Shown: piece after piece, positions 1 to 6,533 of the stretch
How the letters are laid out: every line of letters begins with the position of its first letter
Numbering within the stretch: the first letter of the stretch is position 1
NCBI RefSeq assembly: GCF_014656215.1
Contig: NZ_BNBZ01000003.1
Span: forward strand, 124,001 to 188,000
DNA from: Streptomyces zaomyceticus
Lineage (GTDB): Bacteria > Actinomycetota > Actinomycetes > Streptomycetales > Streptomycetaceae
Reading direction: 5' to 3'
Length of the DNA: 64,000 bases
Made by a program: the position numbers and the translations under genes
Notes under the pieces: model-generated
Told to the model about the DNA's origin: nothing
What the model saw: the letters and a program-made list of their open reading frames with translations, nothing else
The model's database searches: none

Positions 1-1
1 C

Positions 2-1018
2 TTCAACCAGTTCGGCGGCTACACGATCACCGCCCGCACCCTCGGCACCGTCGTCGACCGGGGCCTGGAGCGCGAGTCCACGGACGAGCAGCACAAGAAC
101 GAGCTGGCCGTGGCCACGTACAACGTGGAGAACCTCGACCCGAGCGACCCGCAGGAGAAGTTCGACGCGCTCGCGAAGGCCGTCGTCGACAACCTCGCCT
201 CGCCCGACATCCTCGCCCTGGAGGAGATCCAGGACAACAACGGCGCCAAGAACGACGGCACGGTCGCCGCCGACCAGACGGTGAAGAAGTTCACGGACGC
301 GATCGTCGCGGCCGGCGGCCCCGCGTACGAGTGGCGCTCGGTCGACCCGGAGAACAACAAGGACGGCGGCGAGCCCGGCGGCAACATCCGTCAGGTCTTC
401 CTCTTCAACCCCGAGCGGGTCTCCTTCACGGACCGCGCGGGCGGCGACGCCACCACCGCCACCACCGTGACGGGCAGCAAGGGCCACGCCGCGCTGACCC
501 TCTCCCCCGGTCGCGTCGACCCGGCGAACACCGCCTGGGAGAGCAGCCGCAAGCCGCTCGCGGGCGAGTTCGTCTTCCGCGGCCGTACGGTCTTCGTGAT
601 CGCCAACCACTTCGGTTCGAAGGGCGGCGACGAGTCCATCGTCTCGCACCACCAGCCGCCGAACCGCTCGTCCGAGGCGAAGCGTCTGCTCCAGGCCCAG
701 GCCGTCAACGGCTTCGTGAAGGAGATCCTCGCGGTCGAGAAGCAGGCCGACGTGCTGGTCGTCGGCGACATCAACGACTTCGAGTTCTCCGGTACGACGA
801 AGGCGCTGGCCGACGGCGGCGCGCTGTACCCGGCCGTGAAGTCGCTGCCGCACAGCGAGCGCTACTCGTACGTCTACCAGGGCAACAGCCAGGTGCTCGA
901 CCAGATCCTGACGAGCCCCGGCGTGCGCCACTTCGAGTACGACAGCGTCCACATCAACGCGGAGTTCGCCGACCAGGACAGCGACCACGACCCGCAGGTC
1001 CTGCGCTTCCGCCCGTAG
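2..1018 (+). CDS. Endonuclease/exonuclease/phosphatase-family nuclease, C-terminal part (5' truncated by window)
   Basis: The frame is open to the left edge, so the N-terminus is outside the window; 338 codons are visible. The sequence shows the metal-dependent EEP (DNase I-like) fold: a YNVEN strand at about visible residues 40-44, the acidic EEIQDN motif, NHFGSKGG, GDINDFE and the terminal SDHDP. In this family these residues bind the catalytic metal and cleave phosphodiesters. The residues before YNVEN (FNQFGGYTI, then a charged linker) suggest a larger extracellular nuclease of the ExeM/NucH type, which often carries a lamin-tail or OB domain first; that part cannot be seen. A GC-rich hairpin follows the stop. 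Confidence is high for the fold, moderate for nuclease rather than another phosphoesterase. Confidence 0.85.
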   Translation, partial: FNQFGGYTITARTLGTVVDRGLERESTDEQHKNELAVATYNVENLDPSDPQEKFDALAKAVVDNLASPDILALEEIQDNNGAKNDGTVAADQTVKKFTDAIVAAGGPAYEWRSVDPENNKDGGEPGGNIRQVFLFNPERVSFTDRAGGDATTATTVTGSKGHAALTLSPGRVDPANTAWESSRKPLAGEFVFRGRTVFVIANHFGSKGGDESIVSHHQPPNRSSEAKRLLQAQAVNGFVKEILAVEKQADVLVVGDINDFEFSGTTKALADGGALYPAVKSLPHSERYSYVYQGNSQVLDQILTSPGVRHFEYDSVHINAEFADQDSDHDPQVLRFRP

Positions 1019-1024
1019 CGGCCG

Positions 1025-1055
1025 GGGTCCGCGCGCGCTCCGTCCGCGCGGACCC
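1025..1055. terminator. Hairpin between convergent genes
   Basis: An 11-bp perfect inverted repeat (GGGTCCGCGCG / CGCGCGGACCC) with a 9-nt loop lies just after the nuclease stop and before the convergent gene ending at 1073. There is no U-tract, which is usual for Streptomyces terminators. It could serve both strands. Confidence 0.6.
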
Positions 1056-1072
1056 GCCCCGTGCCGCTCCGG

Positions 1073-1786
1073 TCAGACGCCGGCGCTCAGGCTGAGCGCC
1101 GGCGTGTAGCGCCGCACCCGGCTCGCGGCCAGCCCCGGGTAGCCCCGCACGCGCTCCCAGGCCTCGCTCGCGGGCTCGCCCTGTGCCGGCCACTCCTCGT
1201 CCCCCCGTCCGCTCTCCCACTCGGCGAGATTCAGGACCCGTCGGCCGTCGGTGGAGAGGTGGAAGTGCGCGCCGATGCCGCCGAACGGCGGCCGCTGCAC
1301 CGCGTCCTCGTCCAGGGCGGTGAACACGACGTCCACCCAGGCCCGCTGGCGCCCCGCGTCCGGCCCGTCGAACTCGGCCTCCACGACCGCGATCACGCCG
1401 GGCACCGAGCCCTCGGCCGATCCGTCGAGGACGGCGGAGCGGTACGGCGGCGCGTAGCGGTGGAGCTCCACCCGCTCGACGTCGGGCACGGCCGCGTCGA
1501 TCTCGGCGTTCCGGCCGTCGCGGTAGGTCAGGACGTAGTCCTCGTAGGCCTGTTCGGTGGTCCACTGCGAGTAGTGCAGCAGCGTGTCCCCGTCCGTTCC
1601 GGTGTAGACGCTGTACGAGAGCAGCCCCAGGTCGGGCCATTCCTTGCTCTCCCAGGCCGCTCGGATGGCCTCGACGGCCGCGCGCTGACGCTCGGGGGTG
1701 CCGACCCGCCAGGTGCTGACGAGGACGGCGCCGACCGCGGGGCGGTGGAGGTCGGGGCGGGCGTCGGGGTGTGCGACGGCGTTCAT
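1073..1786 (-). CDS. Antibiotic biosynthesis monooxygenase (ABM)-domain protein
   Basis: A 237-residue soluble protein with no signal peptide or membrane segment. It has two related alpha/beta halves of the dimeric ferredoxin-like ABM type: the first around VGAVLVSTWRVGTPERQ and LLSYSVYTGTDGDTLLHYSQWT (residues about 18-75), the second around VIAVVEAEFDGPD with HFHLSTDGRRVLNLAEW. The repeated pattern of a strand followed by an exposed Trp-containing turn (YSQWT, LAEWES) is typical of ABM stress proteins. ABM proteins oxidise quinone-like or haem substrates or act as detoxifying enzymes; the substrate here is unknown. The gene is monocistronic and sits behind a MerR-type promoter at 1817-1847, which suggests induction by a toxic small molecule. 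The start ATG has GGAAAG/AGGAGA-type complementarity upstream. Confidence 0.75.
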   Translation of the reverse strand: MNAVAHPDARPDLHRPAVGAVLVSTWRVGTPERQRAAVEAIRAAWESKEWPDLGLLSYSVYTGTDGDTLLHYSQWTTEQAYEDYVLTYRDGRNAEIDAAVPDVERVELHRYAPPYRSAVLDGSAEGSVPGVIAVVEAEFDGPDAGRQRAWVDVVFTALDEDAVQRPPFGGIGAHFHLSTDGRRVLNLAEWESGRGDEEWPAQGEPASEAWERVRGYPGLAASRVRRYTPALSLSAGV

Positions 1787-1816
1787 GGAAAGGTCTCCTG
1801 TTCCTCGGATGACTCC

Positions 1817-1847
1817 ACCCTCGTACCTCGACCAAGGTTGAGGTCAA
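1817..1847 (-). promoter_or_regulatory. MerR-type promoter/operator for the ABM gene
   Basis: On the minus strand a -35 element TTGACC (1847-1842) is followed, after an unusually long 19-nt spacer, by GAGGGT (1822-1817). The spacer holds the dyad ACCTCGACC-AA-GGTTGAGGT (1825-1844, 8 of 9 pairs). A dyad buried in a 19-nt spacer is the hallmark of promoters untwisted by MerR-family activators. No MerR gene is in the window, so the regulator acts from elsewhere. The -10 is weak, as expected for an activator-dependent promoter. Confidence 0.7.
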
Positions 1848-1858
1848 GCACCGGTCCC

Positions 1859-1890
1859 GTGCGAGGTTTTGTGCGAAGCTCCGTGCGAGA
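1859..1890 (+). repeat. Three tandem GTGCGARR repeats, 12-bp period
   Basis: GTGCGAGG (1859), GTGCGAAG (1871) and GTGCGAGA (1883) recur at exactly 12-bp spacing directly before the GNAT start at 1900. The last copy runs into GAGACT (1887-1892), which sits 7 nt before the ATG and could be a -10 for a leaderless transcript. They may be a regulator's binding sites or simple duplication. Confidence 0.5.
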
Positions 1891-1899
1891 CTTCGCGCC

Positions 1900-2358
1900 A
1901 TGATCCTTCGCGACCTGGCGCTCCGCCCCGCCACCCGCTCCGAACTCCCGGCCGTCCTCGCCCTCCTGGCCGACGAGGAGACGGTGGTGGACCCCGCCTC
2001 GATCGGTGTCACCGAGGCGTACGAGCGGGCCTTCGCGGAGATCGAGGCCGATCCGCGCAACGAGATGCTGGTCCTGACGGACGGTGAACCCGTCCTGGGC
2101 TGCCTGCAGATCACGTACATCCCGGGGCTCGGCAGGGGCGGCGCCGAGCGGGCCCTGATCGAGGCGGTCCGGATCCGGGCCGACCGACGGGGTGGCGGCC
2201 TCGGCCGGGAGCTGATGGAGCGGGCCGTGGCCCGTGCGCGGGAGCGCGGCTGCGCGCTGGTCCAGCTGACGAGCGACAAGCGGCGGGCGGACGCCCACCG
2301 CTTCTACGCCTCCCTGGGTTTCGCGCGCAGCCACGACGGCTTCAAGCTCACCCTCTGA
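1900..2358 (+). CDS. GNAT-family N-acetyltransferase
   Basis: A 152-residue GNAT acetyltransferase of normal family length. The acetyl-CoA pyrophosphate-binding motif A is visible as VRIRADRRGGGLGRELMERAV (about residues 86-106, the R-x-x-G-x-G/A pattern), and motif B follows as CALVQLTSDKRRADAHRFYASLGF. The protein ends with SHDGFKLTL. These enzymes move an acetyl group from acetyl-CoA to an amine; the substrate is not evident. The gene is divergent from the ABM gene across a 113-bp regulatory gap and convergent with an SDR gene. There is no Shine-Dalgarno sequence, and GAGACT 7 nt upstream of the ATG suggests a leaderless mRNA. Confidence 0.88.
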   Translation: MILRDLALRPATRSELPAVLALLADEETVVDPASIGVTEAYERAFAEIEADPRNEMLVLTDGEPVLGCLQITYIPGLGRGGAERALIEAVRIRADRRGGGLGRELMERAVARARERGCALVQLTSDKRRADAHRFYASLGFARSHDGFKLTL

Positions 2359-2363
2359 ACCCG

Positions 2364-2381
2364 GGGCCGGTCCCCCGGCCC
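2364..2381. terminator. Short hairpin between convergent GNAT and SDR genes
   Basis: GGGCCGG / CCGGCCC with a 4-nt loop lies just past the GNAT stop. It is short and has no U-tract, so it is only a weak terminator candidate. Confidence 0.35.
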
Positions 2382-2417
2382 ACGGCCGCGGATCCACCCG
2401 CGCAGGTGCCCGCGGCT

Positions 2418-3170
2418 CTACCCGAGCAGGTGTCCGCCGCCGTCCACGAGCAGCACCTCTCCGGTGATGTACGAGGAGTGGGCCAGGTCGTGGACGGCCC
2501 CGGCGATGTCCTCGGCCCGGCCGACCCTGCGCAGCGGGACGACGTCCGCCACATGCGCCTTGGCCGCGTCGGCGCCGTCCACCCCGTCGAACCAGGGGGT
2601 GTCGACGAGACCGGGCGCGACCGCGTTGACCCGTACGTCGGGGCCGAGGGTCTTGGCGAGGAGCTTCGTCATGTGGTTGACCGCCGCCTTGGAGACGGCG
2701 TACGGGATGGAGCTGCCGCCGGGCCGGACGCCGGCCTGGGAGGAGACGTTCACGATGGCGCCGCGGGTCTTCCTCAGATGCGGGACGGCGGCGGTGACGG
2801 TCTGCCAGACGCCGATGACGTTGACGTCGTAGAGATGGCGCCAGACCTCGGGCGAGGCGGCTTCGAGGTCGTCGTGCGGGATGAACCGGGTGGTGCCCGC
2901 GCAGTTGACGAGGAGGTCGAGGCGGCCGAGGGTCTCCACGGTCCGCGCGACGAGTTCCCCGGCCTGGCTCTCGTCGGAGACGTCGGCCCGGAGGTAGACG
3001 GCGCCGGGCAGTTCGGCGGCGAGCCTCTCGCCCGCCTCGACGGAGCGCGCGGAGTTGACGACGACCCGGTAGCCGGCCTCGGCGAGGCGGCGGGCGACGG
3101 CGGCGCCGATGCCCGAGGACGAGCCGGTGACGAGTGCGACCCGGCGGTCGGCCGTGCTGTGTGAGCTCAT
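2418..3170 (-). CDS. SDR-family NAD(P)-dependent oxidoreductase
   Basis: A 250-residue classical short-chain dehydrogenase. The Rossmann nucleotide-binding motif TGSSSGIG is near residue 16, the NCAG strand (about residue 90) follows, and the catalytic set Asn/Ser/Tyr/Lys appears as NVSSQAG and YAVSK (about residues 143-164), followed by the PG motif VAPGLVDTPWF and the terminal substrate-loop signature ITGEVLLVDGGGH. NSARS after beta2 lacks the Asp of NAD-specific enzymes and has Arg, which suggests NADP(H). The substrate is unknown; FabG-like reductases and polyol dehydrogenases look alike. I chose ATG 3170 because the longer frame upstream is low-complexity and SDRs start just before the Rossmann motif; GGAGAA lies upstream. 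It diverges from dapA. Confidence 0.9.
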   Translation of the reverse strand: MSSHSTADRRVALVTGSSSGIGAAVARRLAEAGYRVVVNSARSVEAGERLAAELPGAVYLRADVSDESQAGELVARTVETLGRLDLLVNCAGTTRFIPHDDLEAASPEVWRHLYDVNVIGVWQTVTAAVPHLRKTRGAIVNVSSQAGVRPGGSSIPYAVSKAAVNHMTKLLAKTLGPDVRVNAVAPGLVDTPWFDGVDGADAAKAHVADVVPLRRVGRAEDIAGAVHDLAHSSYITGEVLLVDGGGHLLG

Positions 3171-3303
3171 GCTGTGCTGTTCTCCATGTCCCCCTGTCGC
3201 GCCCGTCGATGATGCCAGAACGGCCATCCTTAAGTAACGGTGATCTCTGAGCCGAAGCAGATCTAAGTGGACCTTCACCGTCCGCTGCGGCCAGACTTCC
3301 GGG

Positions 3304-4209
3304 ATGAGCCCTTCCTCCTCCCGCCCGGCGCCCTTCGGCCGCGCGCTCTGCGCGATGATCACCCCGTTCACCCCCACCGGTGAGCTCGACCTCGACGAGG
3401 CGGGCAAGCTGGCCGCCCGGCTCGTCTCCGAGGGGTGCGACGGTCTGGTCCTCAACGGCACCACCGGCGAGTCCCCGACCACCTCCGACGCCGAGAAGGC
3501 CGCGCTCGTCCGCGCCGTGCGGGACGCGGTGGGGCTCGGTCCCTCGATCGTCGCGGGCGTCGGGACCGCCGACACCCGGCACACCGCCGAGCTGGCCCGC
3601 CAGGCCGAGGGGGCGGGGGCGGACGGACTGCTCGTCGTCACCCCGTACTACAGCCGTCCGCCGCAGCCGGCCGTCGAGGCGCACTTCCGGAAGGTCGCGG
3701 ACGCGACCGGGCTGCCGGTGATGGTCTACGACATCCCCGGCCGTACGGGCACCCGCGTGGAGCCCGCGACGATGCTGCGGCTGGCCGAGCACCCCCGGAT
3801 CGTGGCGGTGAAGGACTGCGCGTACGACCTGCTGGGCTCGACCCGGGTGATCGCGGAGACCTCGCTCGCGTACTACTCGGGCTGCGAGGAGATGAACCTG
3901 CCGCTCTACGCGGTCGGCGGGGCCGGCTACGTCAGCACGGTGGCGAACGTGGTGCCCCTTCGGCTGCGCGCCGTCCTCGACGCCTTCGACGCGGGCGACG
4001 CGGCGGGCGCGGCCCGGCTCAACGCCCGGCTGCTGCCGCTCGCCGAGCGGATGATGGCCGGTGGTCTGCCCGGCACGGTCACCGTGAAGGCGCTGCTCGG
4101 CGGACCGGTGCGGGAACCGCTGCAGCCCGCCGACCGGGAGACGGTCGACGGGCTGCGCGCGGTGTACGAGGCGCTGGTCCGGTCGGATCAGGCGGAGTCG
4201 CTGGTGTAG
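3304..4209 (+). CDS. dapA: 4-hydroxy-tetrahydrodipicolinate synthase
   Basis: A 301-residue class I aldolase of the DHDPS/NAL family. It condenses pyruvate with aspartate semialdehyde, the first committed step to lysine and meso-diaminopimelate for the cell wall. Visible landmarks are NGTTGESPT (pyruvate-binding Thr pair, about residues 45-53), the VVTPYYSRP motif with the catalytic Tyr, GRTGTR with the carboxylate-binding Arg, and the Schiff-base Lys in VAVKD (about residue 161). Two genes on, dapD encodes a later enzyme of the succinylase branch, which supports a DAP role. Streptomyces often carry more than one dapA paralogue, so this may not be the main copy. The CAGACT hexamer 6 nt upstream of ATG hints at a leaderless or very short leader. 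Its 3' end overlaps the convergent gene by 22 bp. Confidence 0.88.
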   Translation: MSPSSSRPAPFGRALCAMITPFTPTGELDLDEAGKLAARLVSEGCDGLVLNGTTGESPTTSDAEKAALVRAVRDAVGLGPSIVAGVGTADTRHTAELARQAEGAGADGLLVVTPYYSRPPQPAVEAHFRKVADATGLPVMVYDIPGRTGTRVEPATMLRLAEHPRIVAVKDCAYDLLGSTRVIAETSLAYYSGCEEMNLPLYAVGGAGYVSTVANVVPLRLRAVLDAFDAGDAAGAARLNARLLPLAERMMAGGLPGTVTVKALLGGPVREPLQPADRETVDGLRAVYEALVRSDQAESLV

Positions 4210-4397
4210 GTGCGGCCGAGGATCGCCGCGTGCTCCAGGACGTCCTCCAGCGGGTCGTCGATCTGCCCGGTGGAGATCAGGGAGACGTTCGGCCCGTTGT
4301 GCGAGTGACTGTGCGTCTCGTCCGCCGCGGCCGTCCCGGCCGGCAGCAGCACCGCCGCCATCGTGAGCACTCCTGCGACCGTGGGCTTCGCCCTCAT
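4188..4397 (-). CDS. Small secreted histidine-rich protein
   Basis: A 69-residue protein with a clear Sec signal peptide: MRAK positive n-region, a hydrophobic core and an Ala-rich cleavage site (GTAAADE, about residue 25). The mature peptide of about 44 residues begins with the His cluster THSHSHN and is otherwise acidic. The His cluster could bind Zn, Ni or Cu, but nothing confirms this. A good GAGGAG ribosome site lies 8 nt before the ATG, and TAGGGT (4436-4431) is a plausible -10, so it looks like a real, independently expressed gene. Its last 22 bp lie inside dapA on the other strand. I do not recognise the family. Confidence 0.7.
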   Translation of the reverse strand: MRAKPTVAGVLTMAAVLLPAGTAAADETHSHSHNGPNVSLISTGQIDDPLEDVLEHAAILGRTYTSDSA

Positions 4398-4462
4398 GGT
4401 GTCGACTCCTCGCCTTGTCTGCGTGCGGTGACCCTACGTTCTGTTAACGCAGAGTCACCGGA

Positions 4463-5446
4463 TCAGTTGTGGCTGTGCAGGATGTCGTTCAGTCCGTCCC
4501 AGACCGCGTTGTTCGGGCGGGCCTCGACGGTGCCGGTGACCGAGTTGCGGCGGAAGAGGATGTTCGAGGCGCCGGAGAGCTCGCGGGCCTTCACGACCTG
4601 GCCGTCGGGCATGGTCACCCGGGTGCCGGCGGTGACGTACAGACCGGCCTCGACGACGCACTCGTCGCCGAGAGCGATGCCGACGCCCGCCTCTGCGCCG
4701 ATCAGGCAGCGCTCGCCGATCGAGATGACGACGTTGCCGCCACCCGAGAGGGTGCCCATGGTGGAGGCGCCGCCACCGATGTCGGAGCCGTTGCCGACGA
4801 CGACACCGGCGGAGATCCGGCCCTCGACCATCGAGGTGCCGAGGGTGCCGGCGTTGAAGTTGACGAAGCCCTCGTGCATGACGGTGGTGCCGGCGGCGAG
4901 GTGGGCGCCGAGCCGGACGCGGTCGGCGTCGGCGATGCGGACTCCGGCGGGCACGACGTAGTCGGTCATGCGCGGGAACTTGTCGATGCTGGTCACGGCG
5001 AGGTGCAGGCCCTCGGCGCGGGCGTTGAGCCGCACCTTCTCGATGTCGTCGACGGCGACCGGACCGAGCGAGGTCCAGGCGACGTTGGCGAGCAGGCCGA
5101 AGACGCCGTCCAGGCTCTGGCCGTGCGGCCGCACGAGACGGTGGCTGAGCAGGTGCAGACGCAGGTAGGCGTCGTGGGCGTCGAGCGGCTTCTCGTCGAG
5201 CGAGGCGATGACGGTACGGACGGCGACCACCTCGACGCCGCGGCGGGCGTCCACGCCGAGGGCCTTGGCGGCGCCCTCACCGAGGGCGTTCACGGCCTCG
5301 TCGGGGCTGAGCCGCTCGGTGCCGGCGGGGCCGGGCGCCTCGGTCAGCTCGGGGGTGGGGAACCAGGTGTCGAGAACGGTGCCGTCGCCGGCGATGGTGG
5401 CGAGGCCGGCGGCGACGGCGCCGATGGTACGAGAAGCAGTGGTCAT
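4463..5446 (-). CDS. dapD: 2,3,4,5-tetrahydropyridine-2,6-dicarboxylate N-succinyltransferase
   Basis: A 327-residue enzyme that succinylates tetrahydrodipicolinate in the succinylase branch of DAP/lysine synthesis. The C-terminal half is a left-handed beta-helix: hexapeptide repeats run through [45 protein letters not shown] and the conserved [24 protein letters not shown]. The length matches actinobacterial DapD, which is longer than the E. coli enzyme. I chose ATG 5446 rather than an upstream in-frame ATG because TAGGTT lies exactly 7 nt before it (leaderless promoter) and actinobacterial DapDs begin at this point. It is transcribed toward the small secreted protein and convergent with dapA. 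Confidence 0.93.
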   Translation of the reverse strand: MTTASRTIGAVAAGLATIAGDGTVLDTWFPTPELTEAPGPAGTERLSPDEAVNALGEGAAKALGVDARRGVEVVAVRTVIASLDEKPLDAHDAYLRLHLLSHRLVRPHGQSLDGVFGLLANVAWTSLGPVAVDDIEKVRLNARAEGLHLAVTSIDKFPRMTDYVVPAGVRIADADRVRLGAHLAAGTTVMHEGFVNFNAGTLGTSMVEGRISAGVVVGNGSDIGGGASTMGTLSGGGNVVISIGERCLIGAEAGVGIALGDECVVEAGLYVTAGTRVTMPDGQVVKARELSGASNILFRRNSVTGTVEARPNNAVWDGLNDILHSHN

Positions 5447-5453
5447 GACGGAA

Positions 5454-5484
5454 AACCTAACCGGCGGGGCCCCGCTCGGGCCAA
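5454..5484 (-). promoter_or_regulatory. dapD promoter, probably leaderless
   Basis: Minus strand: -35 TTGGCC (5484-5479), 19-nt spacer, -10 TAGGTT (5459-5454), then 7 nt to the dapD ATG at 5446. The -10-to-start distance matches leaderless actinobacterial mRNAs, and no Shine-Dalgarno sequence is present. A GGGGCCCC palindrome lies in the spacer. Confidence 0.6.
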
Positions 5485-5602
5485 CCGGTCTCAGGTGACG
5501 GTCGGGGGCGTCGGCGGTTCCGACGAGCACGGACAGGATGTTTCGGTCCTTCGTGCAGAAACGACGGCACGAACCCGCCGCGAGGCCCGTGACCGGCTCT
5601 TC

Positions 5603-6151
5603 TCAGGCCGGCCGCAGTACCCGCGCCAGCATCTCTCGCGCGTACTCCTCGTCGTAGGAGACGCCGGTCAGCAGCACCTGGAGGCAGATGCCGTCCATGA
5701 GCGCGACCAGGGCGCGCGCGGTGACGGGGTCGCTGTACGGGGAGAGGACGGAGACGACGGTCTCGGCCCACTCGGCGGCGACGGGGCGGAGCGTGGGGCG
5801 CCGCAGCGCGGCCAGGTAGAGCTCGTACTCCAGCTCCACGTGGGCGCGTCGGCCTCCCAGCCACTCCCCCAGGAGCCGGGCGAGGCCGGTGGCGAGGTCG
5901 GTCTCCGGCGCGGCGAGGGCGGCCCTCTCGCGCAGCAGCCGCCCGAAGCCTTCGTTGGCCTTGTGGAGCGCCGCGACGAGGAGTTCGTCGAGGGAGGCGA
6001 AGTGGTACGTGGTCGAGCCGAGTGGCACGTCCGCCTCGGCGGCCACCGTGCGATGGCTGAGCCCGGAGATCCCGGACCGTCCGACGACCCGCAGCGCCGC
6101 GTCCACGATCCGCTCCCGTCGTTCGGGGTCGTGGCGGCGGGGGCGGGCCAT
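5603..6151 (-). CDS. TetR/AcrR-family transcriptional regulator
   Basis: A 182-residue one-domain-plus-ligand-domain repressor. The N-terminal helix-turn-helix reads RERIVDAALRVV ... GISGLSHRTVAAEADVPLGSTTYHFASLDEL (residues about 10-50), matching TetR helices 1-4 with the typical TYHFxS recognition turn. The remaining 130 residues are the variable ligand/dimer domain. It is the second gene of a pair: its ATG overlaps the stop of the SMR transporter gene (TGATG), so the two are translationally coupled. The pair therefore looks like a self-regulated drug-efflux unit, and the CGTACACA-GTA-TGTGTACG palindrome at 6481-6499 is the likely operator. Confidence 0.9.
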   Translation of the reverse strand: MARPRRHDPERRERIVDAALRVVGRSGISGLSHRTVAAEADVPLGSTTYHFASLDELLVAALHKANEGFGRLLRERAALAAPETDLATGLARLLGEWLGGRRAHVELEYELYLAALRRPTLRPVAAEWAETVVSVLSPYSDPVTARALVALMDGICLQVLLTGVSYDEEYAREMLARVLRPA

Positions 6152-6471
6152 CAGTGGGCACCGCCGAGATTGAGGACGGCGACCCCGGCGACGATGAGGA
6201 CGATCCCGGCGATCTTGGCCACGCTGAGGGTCTCGCCTAGGAAGAGGATGCCGATGGTGGCGACGGCGGCGGTGCCGACGCCCGACCAGATGGCGTAGGC
6301 GGTGCCGACCTGGAGCGTCTTGAGGGCCTGCGCGAGGAGCGCGAAGGCGATGAGATAGCCCGCGCCGGTGACGACCGAGGGCCAGAGCCTCGTGAAGCCC
6401 TCGCTGTACTTCATGGAGGTGGTGGCGAGTATCTCCGCCACGATGGCACCGGCGAGCAGTCCGTAACCCAT
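6151..6471 (-). CDS. SMR-family multidrug efflux transporter (EmrE/SugE type)
   Basis: A 106-residue protein with four membrane helices, the normal size for small multidrug resistance proteins. The signature Glu of helix 1 is in GAIVAEILATTSMKYSEGF, followed by the family's YAIWSGVGTAAVA helix-3 motif and a C-terminal helix. SMR dimers exchange protons for lipophilic cations such as quaternary ammonium compounds, or export guanidinium. I start at ATG 6471; an upstream ATG at 6510 would place the operator inside the coding region. It is first in a two-gene operon with the TetR gene. Confidence 0.9.
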   Translation of the reverse strand: MGYGLLAGAIVAEILATTSMKYSEGFTRLWPSVVTGAGYLIAFALLAQALKTLQVGTAYAIWSGVGTAAVATIGILFLGETLSVAKIAGIVLIVAGVAVLNLGGAH

Positions 6472-6472
6472 G

Positions 6473-6507
6473 CGTACAAGCGTACACAGTATGTGTACGG
6501 CCGTACG
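6473..6507. promoter_or_regulatory. Palindromic operator, probable TetR binding site
   Basis: CGTACACA-GTA-TGTGTACG (6481-6499) is a perfect 8-bp-arm palindrome. Extra CGTAC half-sites flank it at 6473 and 6502. It lies between the SMR/tetR operon and the divergent membrane-protein gene at 6534, overlapping TACTGT (6491-6486), a candidate -10 for the SMR gene. The adjacent TetR protein is the obvious ligand, and it could control both directions. Confidence 0.7.
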
Positions 6508-6520
6508 CATCGTTGCCCGA

Positions 6521-6526
6521 TACGGT
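6521..6526 (+). promoter_or_regulatory. -10 element (TACGGT) of a leaderless promoter
   Basis: TACGGT ends 7 nt before the ATG at 6534 and no Shine-Dalgarno sequence is present. The palindromic operator at 6481-6499 lies at the expected -35 region, so this promoter may share the TetR control. Confidence 0.5.
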
Positions 6527-6533
6527 GTGCCGC

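Noticed and set aside
954..2279. 441-codon minus-strand frame covering the ABM and GNAT genes
   Set aside because: Arg/Pro-rich shadow crossing a promoter region that holds clear regulatory elements; both genes in other frames have family motifs.
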